Positions 27,054 to 36,929 are shown, counted from the stretch's first letter. The stretch is DNA of 64,000 bases from an uncultured Paracoccaceae bacterium (GCA_947489705.1 CANLEQ010000020.1:1-64000); one strand, 5' to 3'. Numbers and translations: made by a program. The notes: generated from the letters alone by a model not told the origin.

Positions 27054-27287
27054 ATGGCGATCGATGCTCACGAGATCGAGACGATGATTCGCGAGAGCTT
27101 TCCCGACGCGCAGATCACGGTACAGGGCAATGACGGCGCGCATTTCGCGGCCGAAGTCGTGGACCCGTCATTCGCCGGCATGAACCGCGTGCAGCAACAA
27201 CGCGCCGTCTATGCCGCCCTCAAGGGCAAGATGGACGGATCGACCGGAGAATTGCACGCTCTCGCACTGACCACACGCGCACCGTGA
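27054..27287 (+). CDS. BolA/IbaG-family protein
   Basis: The 77-residue protein is a small BolA-type alpha-beta protein: an N-terminal helix (AHEIETMIRESFPDAQI), the strand with VQGNDGAHFAAEVV and the helix containing RVQQQRAVYAALKGKM. The family partners with monothiol glutaredoxins to carry or sense [2Fe-2S] clusters, and grxD lies one gene downstream. AAGGAGG sits before the ATG at 27054, which is therefore preferred over the ATG at 27030. The next gene overlaps its stop (GTGA). Confidence 0.92.
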   Translation: MAIDAHEIETMIRESFPDAQITVQGNDGAHFAAEVVDPSFAGMNRVQQQRAVYAALKGKMDGSTGELHALALTTRAP

Positions 27288-27544
27288 GCGGCGCCGTCGC
27301 GCTGTCGGCGATCCTTTCGGGCCTCATCCTGACCGTGCTGGCCTTGCGCGCCTGGTATGTGATGCGCATCGAACGGGGCCGGCCGCGCGGCTCTCCGCCA
27401 GGACCGGGGCAGCATGTCCTGCGATCCGACTACTTCTCTGGTGGCGGCGGCGGCGGACAATCCGTGGAATACACGATCCCGAGGGACCCCGAGGCCTATG
27501 CCCGGCTTTTCGTTCCCAAGACATCCGACAAGAAGGACAGATGA
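27284..27544 (+). CDS. Small membrane-anchored protein between bolA and grxD
   Basis: The 86-residue protein begins at GTG 27284, overlapping the bolA stop. It has one N-terminal membrane segment (about 4-22, AVALSAILSGLILTVLALRAW), then a glycine-rich linker (SGGGGGGQSVEY) and a polar end (RDPEAYARLFVPK). The family is not recognised. Its place between two iron-sulfur genes and its translational coupling make it a likely real gene, possibly a membrane tether, but no function can be assigned. Confidence 0.7.
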   Translation: MSGAVALSAILSGLILTVLALRAWYVMRIERGRPRGSPPGPGQHVLRSDYFSGGGGGGQSVEYTIPRDPEAYARLFVPKTSDKKDR

Positions 27545-27545
27545 C

Positions 27546-27905
27546 ATGAGCGCCGATACACAGATCAAGGAAACCGTGACCAACAACAACGTGGTCCTGT
27601 TCATGAAGGGCACGAAATCGATGCCGCAATGCGGTTTCTCGAGCCGGGTGGCCGGTGTGCTCAATTTCATGGGTGTCGACTACACGGACATCAACGTGCT
27701 GGCCGATGAATCCCTGCGCCAGGGGATCAAGGAATATTCCGACTGGCCGACGATCCCGCAACTCTACGTCAAGGGCGAGTTCGTGGGCGGATGCGACATC
27801 ATCACCGAGATGACCCTGTCCGGCGAACTCGATGCCCTGTTCGAGAAGGAAGGCATCCAGTACGACAAGGCGGCCGCCGAGAAGATCCGCGAATCCAACG
27901 CCTGA
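27546..27905 (+). CDS. grxD: Monothiol glutaredoxin Grx4
   Basis: The 119-residue protein is a CGFS-type monothiol glutaredoxin. Cys29 lies in MPQCGFSSRV, preceded by the glutathione-contacting KGTKSMP, and WPTIPQLYVKGEFVGGCDI is the second glutathione-binding region. It carries a bridging [2Fe-2S] cluster and works with BolA proteins. The ATG at 27546 is one base past the stop of the small membrane protein gene, so bolA, that gene and grxD form an operon. Confidence 0.95.
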   Translation: MSADTQIKETVTNNNVVLFMKGTKSMPQCGFSSRVAGVLNFMGVDYTDINVLADESLRQGIKEYSDWPTIPQLYVKGEFVGGCDIITEMTLSGELDALFEKEGIQYDKAAAEKIRESNA

Positions 27906-27921
27906 TCGACGTTCGACCAGA

Positions 27922-27945
27922 CCTGCGCCGGATCGTCGGCGCAGG
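27922..27945. terminator. Bidirectional hairpin between grxD and zapA
   Basis: CCTGCGCCG and CGGCGCAGG form a perfect 9-bp stem with a 6-nt loop in the 75-bp space between convergent genes. No T-run follows on either strand. Confidence 0.5.
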
Positions 27946-27980
27946 CATCGCCGAGGCCAGAGAGACGCGTGCGGCCGGCC

Positions 27981-28385
27981 CTAGTCCTGCCCGTGCCGCG
28001 CCTTGTCCTCGACCATCGACGCAAGTGCTTCGCTGCGCGCGGCGAAATCGGCCATGGTGTTCAGCACCACGTTCGGAATGACCGGGATCTCCACCCGTTC
28101 GGGTGCGGGAGGTTCGGCATTCTGGAGCGCCGACAGTTCCGCTCTCACCTCGGCAAGTTCGGCCTCGCGCGCGCGCAACTGTTCGTCGAGCCCGGCGGTC
28201 TTGTCGGCCAGCATCAGCCCCGCCATCAGAAGCATCCGCGATTCCGGAAGGCGTCCCGCCTGATCGGCGAGGACCTTCGCCTCGGTTGCGAGCATAGCGG
28301 CCGCACCTTGCAGGAACGGCTCTTCGCCCGGCTGACACGCGACCTCGTAATCGCGACCGCCGATGGAAATGGTGATCTCAGGCAT
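27981..28385 (-). CDS. zapA: ZapA-family cell division protein
   Basis: The 134-residue protein starts with the ZapA fold ([18 protein letters not shown]), continues with SRMLLMAGLMLADK and the long coiled-coil helix (LDEQLRAREAELAEVRAEL). The C-terminal part (PNVVLNTMADFAARSEALAS) is an alphaproteobacterial extension. ZapA cross-links FtsZ filaments at the division site. The start at 28385 is chosen by homology. It overlaps the end of the upstream coiled-coil gene by 8 bp. Confidence 0.85.
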   Translation of the reverse strand: MPEITISIGGRDYEVACQPGEEPFLQGAAAMLATEAKVLADQAGRLPESRMLLMAGLMLADKTAGLDEQLRAREAELAEVRAELSALQNAEPPAPERVEIPVIPNVVLNTMADFAARSEALASMVEDKARHGQD

Positions 28386-28896
28386 CTTGCGGGGCCTCCT
28401 CACTATCCGTTTCGTCGAGAGCGGGCCCGAGCAGGCTCACGATGGCATCGAGTTCGGCGCGATCGCTGGCGCGCACCTGCCGCAGGGCGTCGAGCTCCGT
28501 CCGGAGCGCGCTGTCGACCAGCGCGCCGTCGCCCTGCCCCGCCTCGTTCGCGGCGCGCAGGGCCTCGTTGCTGCTGCGCAGAGCGTCGTTGACGGCCTTG
28601 AGGCGGCTGCGATCCTCTTCCAGCTCGCTCAGCCTTGCCGCGAGGTTCGCGACTTCCGCCTCAGCCTCGGCGCGGATCTGATCGCTGCGCAGTCGATTGG
28701 CTTGCAGTCGCTCCTCGAGCTGCGCGCTGAGCGCACGCTCGGCTTCGAGTTCCTCGGTCAGTCCCGCCAGATCGCCTGCCGTATCCGCGACCGGCTCGGT
28801 CGGCACGGCGTCGGCATGGTCCAACTTGTCGATCCCCGCGCCGATCCGGTCGAGCGCGGCGCTGATCCGACGCTGCAATTCGGTGATGTCCTGCAT
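28378..28896 (-). CDS. Coiled-coil protein upstream of zapA
   Basis: The 172-residue protein is predicted to be mostly one long coiled coil from about residue 40 to 150 ([20 protein letters not shown], then [20 protein letters not shown]). It has no membrane segment or signal peptide and is acidic at the end ([12 protein letters not shown]). Its stop overlaps the zapA start region, so the two are co-translated. The E. coli ZapA partner ZapB is also a pure coiled coil, so a ZapB-like role is conceivable. Sequence similarity to ZapB is not visible. Confidence 0.75.
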   Translation of the reverse strand: MQDITELQRRISAALDRIGAGIDKLDHADAVPTEPVADTAGDLAGLTEELEAERALSAQLEERLQANRLRSDQIRAEAEAEVANLAARLSELEEDRSRLKAVNDALRSSNEALRAANEAGQGDGALVDSALRTELDALRQVRASDRAELDAIVSLLGPALDETDSEEAPQDA

Positions 28897-29018
28897 GTTT
28901 CGCCTCCGTTCTGACCGCCGCACCGGACGGCGCACGATTCGCGCGCTTTCGACAGACTAAATCGCAATTGAAGATCGATTTCAGCCCCCAATCGGCACCC
29001 GGTCAGGCCGGCATGCGC

Positions 29019-29046
29019 TTGATCTCGGGGGCGGGCCTGTTATCAG
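29019..29046 (+). promoter_or_regulatory. Possible promoter of tkt
   Basis: TTGATC and TATCAG are separated by 16 bases, 24 bp before the tkt start codon. The -35 matches well and the -10 moderately. The short distance to the start codon would leave a short leader. Confidence 0.3.
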
Positions 29047-29069
29047 TTTGGCAACATTTCCGTTTCGTC

Positions 29070-31100
29070 ATGAGGATCGAGCCCTTGGATATCGCTACCC
29101 TGCGCGAGCGTCACCCCGACCACTGGAACCGCGCCGCCGCCCTTCGCATGCTGGCGCTGGACGCCGTTGCCGCCGCCAATTCCGGTCATACGGGAATGCC
29201 TCTCGGCATGGCCGACGTGGCGACCGTCCTTTACGGCAAGCACTTCAAGTTCGATGCCAGCGCGCCGGGCTGGCCCGATAGGGACAGGTTCATCCTGTCG
29301 ACGGGCCACGGGTCGATGCTGCTTTACGGGATCCTGCACCTGACGGGTCACGAGGGCATGACCATCGAGGACCTCAAGCAGTTCCGCCAATGGGGCGCCA
29401 AGACCGCGGGCCATCCGGAATATGGCCACGCCGAAGGTGTCGAGACCACGACCGGACCGCTCGGACAGGGGCTGGCCAATTCCGTCGGCTTCGCGATCGC
29501 CGAAGAGGCGCTGCGGGCCCGGTTCGGCAAGAAGATCGTGGATCACCACACCTATGTCCTGGCCGGCGACGGCTGCCTGATGGAAGGGGTGAGCCACGAG
29601 GCGATCTCGATGGCCGGGCATCTCAAGCTCGGTAACCTGGTGGTCTTCTGGGACAACAACAACATCACCATCGACGGCGAGGTGAGCCTTGCCGACAGCA
29701 CCGACCAGATGGCGCGCTTCGCCGCGGCGGGCTGGCATACGCAGGAAATCGACGGCCACGATCCCGACGCCATCGACGAAGCCATCACCGCCGCCCGCAA
29801 GGACACGCGCCCCTCGATGATCGCGTGCAAGACGCATATCGCGCTCGGCACCTCGGCGCAGGATACCGCCAAGGGCCACGGCGCGCTGACCGATCCGGAC
29901 GTGGTCGCCGCCGCGCGCGAGACATATGGCTGGGACCATGCGCCCTTCGACATCCCCGCAGACATCAAGAGCTGGTGGGAAGAGGCGGGCGCGCGCGGCG
30001 CCGAGGTGCGGCGCGAATGGAACGACCGGTTCGACGCCCTGTCGGACAGCAAGCGGGCGCTCTTCGACCGGATGATTGCCGGCACGCCCCCGAAGAAGCT
30101 GCAGGGCACGATCCGCGCACTGAAAAAGCAGATCAGCGAAAGCGCCCCCAAGATCGCGACCCGCAAATCCTCCGAGATGGTCCTCGAGGTCGTGAACCCG
30201 ATCATGCCCGAGACGCTGGGCGGTTCGGCGGACCTCACGGGCTCCAACAACACGCTGACGGCGGATCTCGGGATCTTCTCCGCCGAGAATCGCGGCGGCC
30301 GCTACGTCTATTACGGCATCCGCGAACACGGCATGTCGGCGGCGATGAACGGCATGGCCCTGCATGGCGGGGTCCGTCCCTATGGCGGCACGTTCTTCGT
30401 CTTCACGGATTATGCGCGGCCCGCGATCCGGCTCTCGGCGCTGATGGGAATTCCGGTCGTCTACGTCATGACGCATGACAGCATCGGTCTGGGCGAGGAC
30501 GGTCCGACCCACCAGCCCGTCGAACATCTGGCGATCGCGCGCGCGACGCCCAACACCTATGTCTTCCGCCCCGCCGATACGGTCGAGACGGCCGAGGCGT
30601 GGGAGCTTGCGCTGAGCACCAACGACCGTCCGTCGATCCTGGCCCTGACGCGCCAGGGCCTTCCGACCGTCCGGCTCGAGCACAAGACACGGAACCTCAC
30701 CGCGCAGGGCGCCTACATCCTGGCGGAGGCCGAGGGCAAGCGTCAGGTCGTCCTGCTCGCCACCGGGTCCGAGGTTTCCGTGGCGATGGAGGCCCGCACG
30801 GCACTTCAGGCCGAGGGGATCGGCACGCGGGTCGTCTCGATGCCCTGCTGGGAGCTCTTCGCCGAGCAGGACGAGGCCTATCGCCGCCGGGTGCTGCCCG
30901 CTTCGGCCGTCAGGATCGGTATCGAGGCCGGCGTCCGCCAGGGCTGGGACCGCTGGCTGCTCGGCGAGCGTGGACGCGAGGCCAAGGCCGGGTTCGTCGG
31001 CATGGAAAGCTTCGGCGCCTCGGCGCCGGCGGAGACCCTGTTCGAGAAGTTCGGCATCACCGCCGATGCCGTCGTCGAAAAGGCGAAATCGCTTCTCTGA
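29070..31100 (+). CDS. tkt: Transketolase
   Basis: The 676-residue enzyme transfers two-carbon ketol units in the pentose phosphate pathway using TPP. The N-terminal TPP-binding motif is [13 protein letters not shown] with NN at the end of the metal site (WDNNNITID). [16 protein letters not shown] and [12 protein letters not shown] bind phosphate and cofactor. The central domain has [15 protein letters not shown] and [14 protein letters not shown]. The C-terminal domain starts near [11 protein letters not shown]. The ATG at 29070 is used; the frame up to 28968 is unlike the family. It is divergent from the zapA pair and convergent with pgi across a hairpin. Confidence 0.95.
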   Translation: MRIEPLDIATLRERHPDHWNRAAALRMLALDAVAAANSGHTGMPLGMADVATVLYGKHFKFDASAPGWPDRDRFILSTGHGSMLLYGILHLTGHEGMTIEDLKQFRQWGAKTAGHPEYGHAEGVETTTGPLGQGLANSVGFAIAEEALRARFGKKIVDHHTYVLAGDGCLMEGVSHEAISMAGHLKLGNLVVFWDNNNITIDGEVSLADSTDQMARFAAAGWHTQEIDGHDPDAIDEAITAARKDTRPSMIACKTHIALGTSAQDTAKGHGALTDPDVVAAARETYGWDHAPFDIPADIKSWWEEAGARGAEVRREWNDRFDALSDSKRALFDRMIAGTPPKKLQGTIRALKKQISESAPKIATRKSSEMVLEVVNPIMPETLGGSADLTGSNNTLTADLGIFSAENRGGRYVYYGIREHGMSAAMNGMALHGGVRPYGGTFFVFTDYARPAIRLSALMGIPVVYVMTHDSIGLGEDGPTHQPVEHLAIARATPNTYVFRPADTVETAEAWELALSTNDRPSILALTRQGLPTVRLEHKTRNLTAQGAYILAEAEGKRQVVLLATGSEVSVAMEARTALQAEGIGTRVVSMPCWELFAEQDEAYRRRVLPASAVRIGIEAGVRQGWDRWLLGERGREAKAGFVGMESFGASAPAETLFEKFGITADAVVEKAKSLL

Positions 31101-31106
31101 TACGAC

Positions 31107-31129
31107 CGGCCCCGGCACGTCCGGGGCCG
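31107..31129. terminator. Bidirectional terminator between tkt and pgi
   Basis: CGGCCCCGG and CCGGGGCCG form a perfect 9-bp stem with a 5-nt loop (cacgt) in the 47-bp gap between convergent genes. Confidence 0.6.
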
Positions 31130-31147
31130 TCCGTCATCGCGGCGGGT

Positions 31148-32755
31148 TCAGGCGCCGTGACGCTGCAACCAGTCGATCAGGGTCGCCGTCGAGGCGTCCT
31201 TGTCCTCGGCGGAGGCTTCGCCCGCGACGACCGGCTCGAGCGCCTTGGCGAGTTCCTTGCCAAGCTCCACACCCCACTGGTCGAACGAGTTGATCCCGAG
31301 CAACACGCCCTCGACGAAGACGCGATGCTCGTAGAGCGCCACGATCTGACCCATCACTTCGGGCGTGAGCTTGGGATAAAGCAGCATGGTCGACGGCCGG
31401 TTGCCCGGGAAGACCCGATGCCGGGCCTGCCGTTCCAGCTCGTCTCCCTTGAACTTACCCTCCAGCAGGGCTTTCGCCTCGTCGAGACTGCGCCCTTTCA
31501 TCAGCGCCTCGGCCTGGGCAAGGCAATTTGCGATCAGCAGGCGGTGCTGATGCTGCAACTCCTCCTCGAACCCTTCGGCCGCGAGCATGAATTCGCACGG
31601 CACCACGCGCGTGCCCTGATGGATGAGTTGATAGAACGCGTGCTGACCGTTGGTGCCGGGCTCTCCCCAGACGATAGGGCCGCTATCGACCGCCAGATCC
31701 GCTCCGTCCATCGAGACGCGCTTGCCGTTGCTCTCCATCTCGAGCTGCTGGAGATAGGCGGGCAGTCGCGCGAGCCGCTGCTCGTAGGGCAGGACCGCGC
31801 GGGTTGCGTGCCCGCAGCCCTGATTGTGCCAGATCCCCGTCAGCGCGAGCATCACGGGCATGTTCTCGTGCGGTTCGGCATTGCGGAAATGCCGGTCCAT
31901 CGCCTCGGCACCCCGCAGGAACGCCCTGAACGCTCGCGGGCCGATCGCGATCAGCAAGGCCATGCCGATCGGGCCCCACATCGAATAGCGCCCGCCGACC
32001 CAATCCGCGAAGCCGAAGACGCGGGTCTCGGAAATGCCGAATTCCGAGGTCTTGTCCTGCGCCGTGCTGAGCGCCACGAACTGCGCCGCGGGATCGCGCA
32101 CCTCCTGACCCATCCACGCCTTGGCCGTCGCCGCATTGGTCATCGTCTCGATCGTGGTGAAGGTTTTCGACGCCACGATGACGAGGGTCCGTGTCGGATC
32201 GAGCGGACCGAGAATGTCGGCGATATGCGCGCCGTCGACATTGCTCACGAAGTGGCACCGCGGCCCGTCGTGATAGGTCGAAAGCGCCTGCGTCGCCATC
32301 GCCGGGCCGAGATCCGATCCACCGATGCCGATATTCACCACATCGGTGATCGGACCGCCCTGCCCGCGGAACCTGCCTTCGCGCACCGCCCTGGCAAAGC
32401 CTTCCATTCGGCCGATCGTGCCCAGAACCTTGGGCATCACGTCGCGCTCGTCGACCATCACGCTGCCGCCGTCGAGGTTTCGCAAAGCGGTGTGCAGCAC
32501 GGCACGCCCTTCGGTCTCGTTGATGGGGGCGCCCGAAAACATCGCCTGCCGCTTCTCGTCGAGCTTCGCGGCCGCGCACATCGCGATGAGGTGGTCGCGC
32601 GCGGCCTCGTCCATCGTCGTCTTGGCATAGTCGAAGCGCATTCCGCAGGCCTCGACCGAGAACGCCTCAGCGCGCGCGTCGGACATCAGCGCGGCGATCG
32701 ACCGATCCTCCGAAGCCTTGCCCAGCCTGGCCAGTTCGGCCCACATATCCTTCAT
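31148..32755 (-). CDS. pgi: Glucose-6-phosphate isomerase
   Basis: The 535-residue enzyme interconverts glucose-6-phosphate and fructose-6-phosphate. The sugar-phosphate isomerase folds show [31 protein letters not shown] (phosphate binding), GIWHNQGCG and the catalytic signature [35 protein letters not shown] lies near the C-terminus. The start at 32755 follows 5 bp after the pgl stop, so zwf, pgl and pgi are one minus-strand operon. In Rhodobacterales this set feeds the Entner-Doudoroff pathway; edd and eda are not here. Confidence 0.96.
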   Translation of the reverse strand: MKDMWAELARLGKASEDRSIAALMSDARAEAFSVEACGMRFDYAKTTMDEAARDHLIAMCAAAKLDEKRQAMFSGAPINETEGRAVLHTALRNLDGGSVMVDERDVMPKVLGTIGRMEGFARAVREGRFRGQGGPITDVVNIGIGGSDLGPAMATQALSTYHDGPRCHFVSNVDGAHIADILGPLDPTRTLVIVASKTFTTIETMTNAATAKAWMGQEVRDPAAQFVALSTAQDKTSEFGISETRVFGFADWVGGRYSMWGPIGMALLIAIGPRAFRAFLRGAEAMDRHFRNAEPHENMPVMLALTGIWHNQGCGHATRAVLPYEQRLARLPAYLQQLEMESNGKRVSMDGADLAVDSGPIVWGEPGTNGQHAFYQLIHQGTRVVPCEFMLAAEGFEEELQHQHRLLIANCLAQAEALMKGRSLDEAKALLEGKFKGDELERQARHRVFPGNRPSTMLLYPKLTPEVMGQIVALYEHRVFVEGVLLGINSFDQWGVELGKELAKALEPVVAGEASAEDKDASTATLIDWLQRHGA

Positions 32756-32760
32756 ATCCG

Positions 32761-33426
32761 TCAATCCCTCGCCCAGTGAACAGTCGCTTCCGGCAGGATC
32801 GCCGCGATCGGCGCCTCGGCCGGATCGAGCCTTCGCGCCCGGTCGAGCGCCTTGCGTTTCTCGTCGCCGGTGATGACGACATGCGTCGAGAGCGCCGCCC
32901 GCAGGACCGGCCCGGTCAGGGTGATCCGCGGCTCGAGCCCCTCGGGCGCGTCGACCTCCATCAGCGGCGGCGCGTCGGGCGCGAGCGCCGCCCCGAGCTG
33001 CGGCGAACCGGGAAAGAGCGATGCGCAATGCATGTCCGCGCCCATTCCCAGCAGCAGGATGGCGATCGGCAGTTCGGGCCGCAGCCGATCGGCCAGCACG
33101 TCCATGTCGGCCTCGCCCTCGGGCACCAGGCGCAGGAACGTCGCCGCCGCGGCCTTGTCGGTCAGAAGCCGCTCGCGCAGCAGCCGCTCGTTGGAACGTT
33201 CGTGATCGGCCGGCACGCGGCGCTCGTCGGTCAGCATCACATGCACGCGGTCCCACCGCAGATCGGCACCCGACAAAGTGTCGAAGACCGGCCCCGGCGT
33301 CGTGCCGCCCGGCACGGCGAGCGAGACGTGGTCCCGCGATGCCAGGCTTTTGGAGATCTCGCTCGCCAGCGTGTCGGCGAGCTGCATCATCATCATTTCG
33401 GCGTCGGGATACTCGATGAGTTCCAT
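32761..33426 (-). CDS. pgl: 6-phosphogluconolactonase
   Basis: The 221-residue protein is a DevB/NagB-type lactonase that hydrolyses 6-phosphoglucono-lactone. [19 protein letters not shown], the [17 protein letters not shown] segment and [18 protein letters not shown] are the key motifs. Length is standard. The start at 33426 is 134 bp past the zwf stop, and pgi follows after 5 bp. It connects the product of Zwf to 6-phosphogluconate. Confidence 0.94.
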   Translation of the reverse strand: MELIEYPDAEMMMMQLADTLASEISKSLASRDHVSLAVPGGTTPGPVFDTLSGADLRWDRVHVMLTDERRVPADHERSNERLLRERLLTDKAAAATFLRLVPEGEADMDVLADRLRPELPIAILLLGMGADMHCASLFPGSPQLGAALAPDAPPLMEVDAPEGLEPRITLTGPVLRAALSTHVVITGDEKRKALDRARRLDPAEAPIAAILPEATVHWARD

Positions 33427-33560
33427 GGCATATCCTTTCGTTGCCGAAAACCTATCAAGGGCGACATCGCTGTCCATGCCAAAACGCGGTCGTGGAAGGC
33501 CGCGGCCCTCCGGGCTCACGGGTCGAACAGGCCCGCTCCGGCCCGGGTTCCGCGAAAGCC

Positions 33561-35015
33561 CTATTCGCGGATCTCCCGCCATCGCCGGTTCTCGCGATGC
33601 AGCAGCATGGCGGATTCCTCGGGCCCCGACGTGCAGGGCTCGTAGCTCAGCGGCCGGTCGTCGCGGCTCTGCCAGCCCTCGATGATCGGATCGGTCCAGG
33701 CCCAGGCGGCCTCCACCTCGTCGCCGCGCATGAAGAGCGTCTGGTTGCCGCGAACGACATCCATGATGAGGCGCTCGTAGGCTTCGGGCACTTCGTCGTT
33801 GTCGGGCCCGAGCGCGTCGGCGAACGTCATGTCGAGCGGCACGTCGATCAGCCGCATGCCCCCGGGCCCCGGCTCCTTGATCGTGACGCCCAGCGTCATG
33901 CCTTCGTTGGGCTGGAGCCGGATCGTCAGGATGTTGCGATGCCGCCCCGCCGAGGCGCCGAAGATCGAATGCGGCGCATCCTTGAACACGACCGCGATCT
34001 CGGATTGCCGGGCGCGCAACCGCTTGCCCGTCCGGATGTAGAACGGCGTCCCCGCCCACCGCCAGTTCGAGACGTGTAGCTTCATCGCGATGAAGGATTC
34101 CGTGCGGCTGTCGAGATCCTCGACATCGTCGGTATAGGCCGCGATGTCGCCCTGGCGGCGATACTGGCCGCGAACGATATCGGCCGGATCCACGGGCTCG
34201 AGCGCACGGATCACCTTCAGCTTCTCGTCGCGCACCGCATCGGGGTCGAACCGCGACGGCGGCTCCATCGCGATGAGGCAGAGAAGCTGCATCAGGTGGT
34301 TCTGCACCATGTCGCGCATGGCGCCCGACTTGTCATAATAGCTGCCGCGTCCGGCGACGCCCACGGTCTCGGCCACGGTGATCTGGATGTGCTCGACATA
34401 TTGCGAGTTCCAGAGCGGCTCGAACAGGACATTGCCGAACCGGACCGCCATCAGGTTCTGGACCGTCTCCTTTCCGAGGTAATGATCGATCCGGTAGATC
34501 TGCGTCTCGTCGAAATGCTGCGCCAGCGTCGCGTTGAGCGCCCGGGCGGAGGCGAGATCCCGGCCGAAGGGTTTCTCCACGACGATCCGCGACGCCTCGT
34601 CCGCGATCTCGTGACGGTGCAGTCGTTCGGCCAGATCCCCGAACAGCGCCGGCGCCACCGAGAAGTAGAAGGCCCGCACCACCCCGTCGCGCATGAGCTC
34701 ATGCAGGCTCTTCCACCCGTGGTCGCCCCGCGCGTCGATCGCGACATAATGCAGCCGCGACAAGAAGGCGGCGAAGTGTTCCTCGCTGTGCAGACGCCGG
34801 TCCACGAACTCCATCAGGGCGGCGCGCACGTCGGTGCGGTATTGCTCGTCGTCGAGGTCGGACCGCGCGGCGCCGATGATCCGTGCGTCTTCGGGCATCT
34901 GCCCGGCGACGAAGCGCCGATAGAGCCCGGGCAGGATCTTGCGATGGGCGAGATCGCCGGTGCCGCCAAAGATCACGAGGTCGAACGTGTCGACCGGGAT
35001 GACGCGTGAGACCAT
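33561..35015 (-). CDS. zwf: Glucose-6-phosphate dehydrogenase
   Basis: The 484-residue enzyme oxidises glucose-6-phosphate with NAD(P)+. The nucleotide-binding start is FDLVIFGGTGDLAHRK, the substrate and catalytic motif is YRIDHYLGKETVQN, and VEKPFGRDLASA precedes it. FYIRTGKRL and the C-terminal LIMDVVRGNQTLFMR match the family. GGAAGGA lies before the ATG at 35015; the frame to 35108 is a spurious extension. It is the first gene of the zwf-pgl-pgi operon. Confidence 0.96.
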   Translation of the reverse strand: MVSRVIPVDTFDLVIFGGTGDLAHRKILPGLYRRFVAGQMPEDARIIGAARSDLDDEQYRTDVRAALMEFVDRRLHSEEHFAAFLSRLHYVAIDARGDHGWKSLHELMRDGVVRAFYFSVAPALFGDLAERLHRHEIADEASRIVVEKPFGRDLASARALNATLAQHFDETQIYRIDHYLGKETVQNLMAVRFGNVLFEPLWNSQYVEHIQITVAETVGVAGRGSYYDKSGAMRDMVQNHLMQLLCLIAMEPPSRFDPDAVRDEKLKVIRALEPVDPADIVRGQYRRQGDIAAYTDDVEDLDSRTESFIAMKLHVSNWRWAGTPFYIRTGKRLRARQSEIAVVFKDAPHSIFGASAGRHRNILTIRLQPNEGMTLGVTIKEPGPGGMRLIDVPLDMTFADALGPDNDEVPEAYERLIMDVVRGNQTLFMRGDEVEAAWAWTDPIIEGWQSRDDRPLSYEPCTSGPEESAMLLHRENRRWREIRE

Positions 35016-35357
35016 TCGATATATCCTTCCGACTGTCCGCCCGGACACCACATCGACGCAAGCGCGCGCGGCGTCAAGACGAGGTGCGGATGCCGATCCC
35101 CGCTTCACCGCAGATGTGCCCCGAATGCGCGAAAGCGCATTGCGGAAATCACGATCATGGCATCCGGCAACGAGCGCAGCGATCGGGCGTTTTCCAGACG
35201 CCTTGATCGAGGCCGCGCATTGCCGGACATGCCGCGATCCCGTTAAAATTTACCTGTGGCTTTTACTGGCGTATTATCGTGCCGGGGCCCGCTCGATTCA
35301 AACAGTGCGGCGGGCGGGCTTTCGAATTTCAATACGCACTGAGATCGGGTGTTTGAA
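35016..35357. other. Non-coding stretch between zwf and the RTX gene
   Basis: The 342 bp between divergent zwf and the RTX gene hold no convincing gene; frames crossing it are short and without homology that I recognise. The right half is clearly more AT-rich than the surroundings and carries a good promoter for the RTX gene. The left part must hold the zwf promoter, which I could not place. Confidence 0.6.
35249..35277 (+). promoter_or_regulatory. Probable sigma-70-type promoter of the RTX gene
   Basis: TTTACC and TATTAT are separated by exactly 17 bases in an AT-rich island, about 80 bp before the RTX start codon. The -10 matches five of six consensus bases. Confidence 0.5.
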
Positions 35358-36869
35358 ATGAACTTTATTTTCTTCGGACCGGATTCCTTTTTCTTCGGCA
35401 ATTCATTTTTCGGTTCCGGCGGCCTCGCTGACGTCGAGATCACGTCGCGCACGGCGGACCGTATCGTACTCGACGCCCTGTCGGGCTACGAGGTGACGTT
35501 GAACGGTCGCGATCTCGATTCCGATTTCGATGCCGCCCGCGGCGGTACGATCGAGAGTATCGTCTTCGACCGTGCGGGCACGAGCGTGGCGCGCCTTACG
35601 GACCTCGACTGGACCTATGCCGACTTCGCCGAAGCCCTGGATGCGATCGACGAGAACGACGACCCCTCGCGGTTGGCAGCCCTGTTTTCCCAGAATGACA
35701 TCGAGATATTTGCCGGTCGAAGCGACGGCCTGACGATGGAATACGCGGAATACGCGCCCGTCTTCGATCTGATCACCAGCAGCGTCGAGGCCTACGGCAG
35801 CACGTTTCAGGACCTGTTGCTCGGAGGTCTGGAAGATGACCGCCTGTTCGGAGGGGGCGGCGCTGACGAGCTGTCGGGATATGGCGGCAACGACCTCGTA
35901 GGCGGTGGCGACGGTGACGACCTGCTCTACGGCGACAACGGCGACGATTCGATCTTCGGCGCGGCAGGCGACGATTTCATCTATGGCGGCGACGGCGCGG
36001 ATCTGATCGGCGGCGGCGTTGGCGACGACACGATCGAGGGAGAGAGCGGACACGACGCCATTTACGGAAGCTTCGGGAACGACAGCCTTGTAGGGGGGGG
36101 AGGAAACGACACGCTGGGCGGCTTCGACGGAAATGACGACCTGATGGGCGGTCCCGGAGAAGACGCCTTGTGGGGGGCCCGAGGCAACGACACGCTGCAC
36201 GGCGGATCGGGTGACGATACGCTCGGGGGTGCCGGCGGCAACGACGCGCTTCAGGGCGGCCCGGGCAATGACGAGCTCTGGGGGGCGGCCGGCAACGACA
36301 CGTTGCGTGGCGGGTCGGACAACGACACGCTCGGCGGCTTTACCGGCGACGACGACCTCTCCGGTGACGGCGGTGCGGACGAATTATGGGGGGCCGCCGG
36401 CGACGACACCCTCTTCGGCGGAGATGGCGACGACCTGATGGGCGGCGGCGCGGACAACGACACGATGCGGGGCGGCTCGGGCAACGACGAGATCTCCGGC
36501 GGTTTCGGCGACGATTCGATTTTCGGAGATGCGGGGGACGATACGATCTACGCGGGACCGGGCGACGACACGATCGACGGGCTCGAGGGGGACGACGTCG
36601 TCTATGGCGGCGCCGGGGCCGACGCGTTCGTCTTCGGGCCGGATGGCGGCAACGACACGTTCCTCGGCTTCTCGCGCGCCGAGTTCGATTTCCTGGCGCT
36701 GGACGACGGGCTCTGGTCGGGCACCCTGTCCCGGCAGGATGTCGTCGACGCCTTCGCGTCGATCAACGATGCGGGCAACGTCGTGTTCGATTTCGGCCCC
36801 GACTCGTTCGAGATCGTCGGGATGACCACGCTGGATGATCTGTCTGACGCCATCGGCGGCATCTTCTGA
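35358..36869 (+). CDS. RTX-type calcium-binding repeat protein
   Basis: The 503-residue acidic protein has an N-terminal region of about 150 residues with no family that I recognise, starting with a phenylalanine-rich stretch (FIFFGPDSFFFGNSFFG). From about 155 to 425 there are close to thirty glycine-aspartate nonapeptides of the GGxGxDxLx type, for example GGSGNDEISGG. The C-terminal 75 residues end hydrophobic and acidic (DDLSDAIGGIF), as type I secretion signals often do. It has no Sec signal peptide. RTX repeats fold as calcium-bound beta-rolls outside the cell. No HlyB/HlyD/TolC genes or acylase are nearby. GTG at 35349 is an alternative start. No enzymatic domain is visible. Confidence 0.85.
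   Translation: MNFIFFGPDSFFFGNSFFGSGGLADVEITSRTADRIVLDALSGYEVTLNGRDLDSDFDAARGGTIESIVFDRAGTSVARLTDLDWTYADFAEALDAIDENDDPSRLAALFSQNDIEIFAGRSDGLTMEYAEYAPVFDLITSSVEAYGSTFQDLLLGGLEDDRLFGGGGADELSGYGGNDLVGGGDGDDLLYGDNGDDSIFGAAGDDFIYGGDGADLIGGGVGDDTIEGESGHDAIYGSFGNDSLVGGGGNDTLGGFDGNDDLMGGPGEDALWGARGNDTLHGGSGDDTLGGAGGNDALQGGPGNDELWGAAGNDTLRGGSDNDTLGGFTGDDDLSGDGGADELWGAAGDDTLFGGDGDDLMGGGADNDTMRGGSGNDEISGGFGDDSIFGDAGDDTIYAGPGDDTIDGLEGDDVVYGGAGADAFVFGPDGGNDTFLGFSRAEFDFLALDDGLWSGTLSRQDVVDAFASINDAGNVVFDFGPDSFEIVGMTTLDDLSDAIGGIF
35820..36630 (+). repeat. RTX 27-bp tandem repeat region
   Basis: Within the gene, degenerate 27-bp units rich in GGCGACGAC/GGCGGC follow one another almost without a break, coding the nonapeptides. 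Strong GC skew and similarity between units make slippage and copy-number change likely. Confidence 0.85.
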
Positions 36870-36887
36870 GGGGGCGGGACGGACCGG

Positions 36888-36928
36888 GGACCCTCGGCGC
36901 GTCGTTGACCTCGCTGCGCCGGGGGTCC
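36888..36928. terminator. Hairpin after the RTX gene
   Basis: GGACCCTCGGCGC and GCGCCGGGGGTCC pair over 13 bp with one G-U, around a 15-nt loop, 19 bp past the stop codon. It is probably a terminator. It also marks the boundary before the insertion-sequence remnant. Confidence 0.5.
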
Positions 36929-36929
36929 T

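Noticed and set aside
35820-36630. CRISPR-like array
   Set aside because: The regular 27-bp period is the RTX nonapeptide coding repeat without unique spacers; no cas genes occur in the window.
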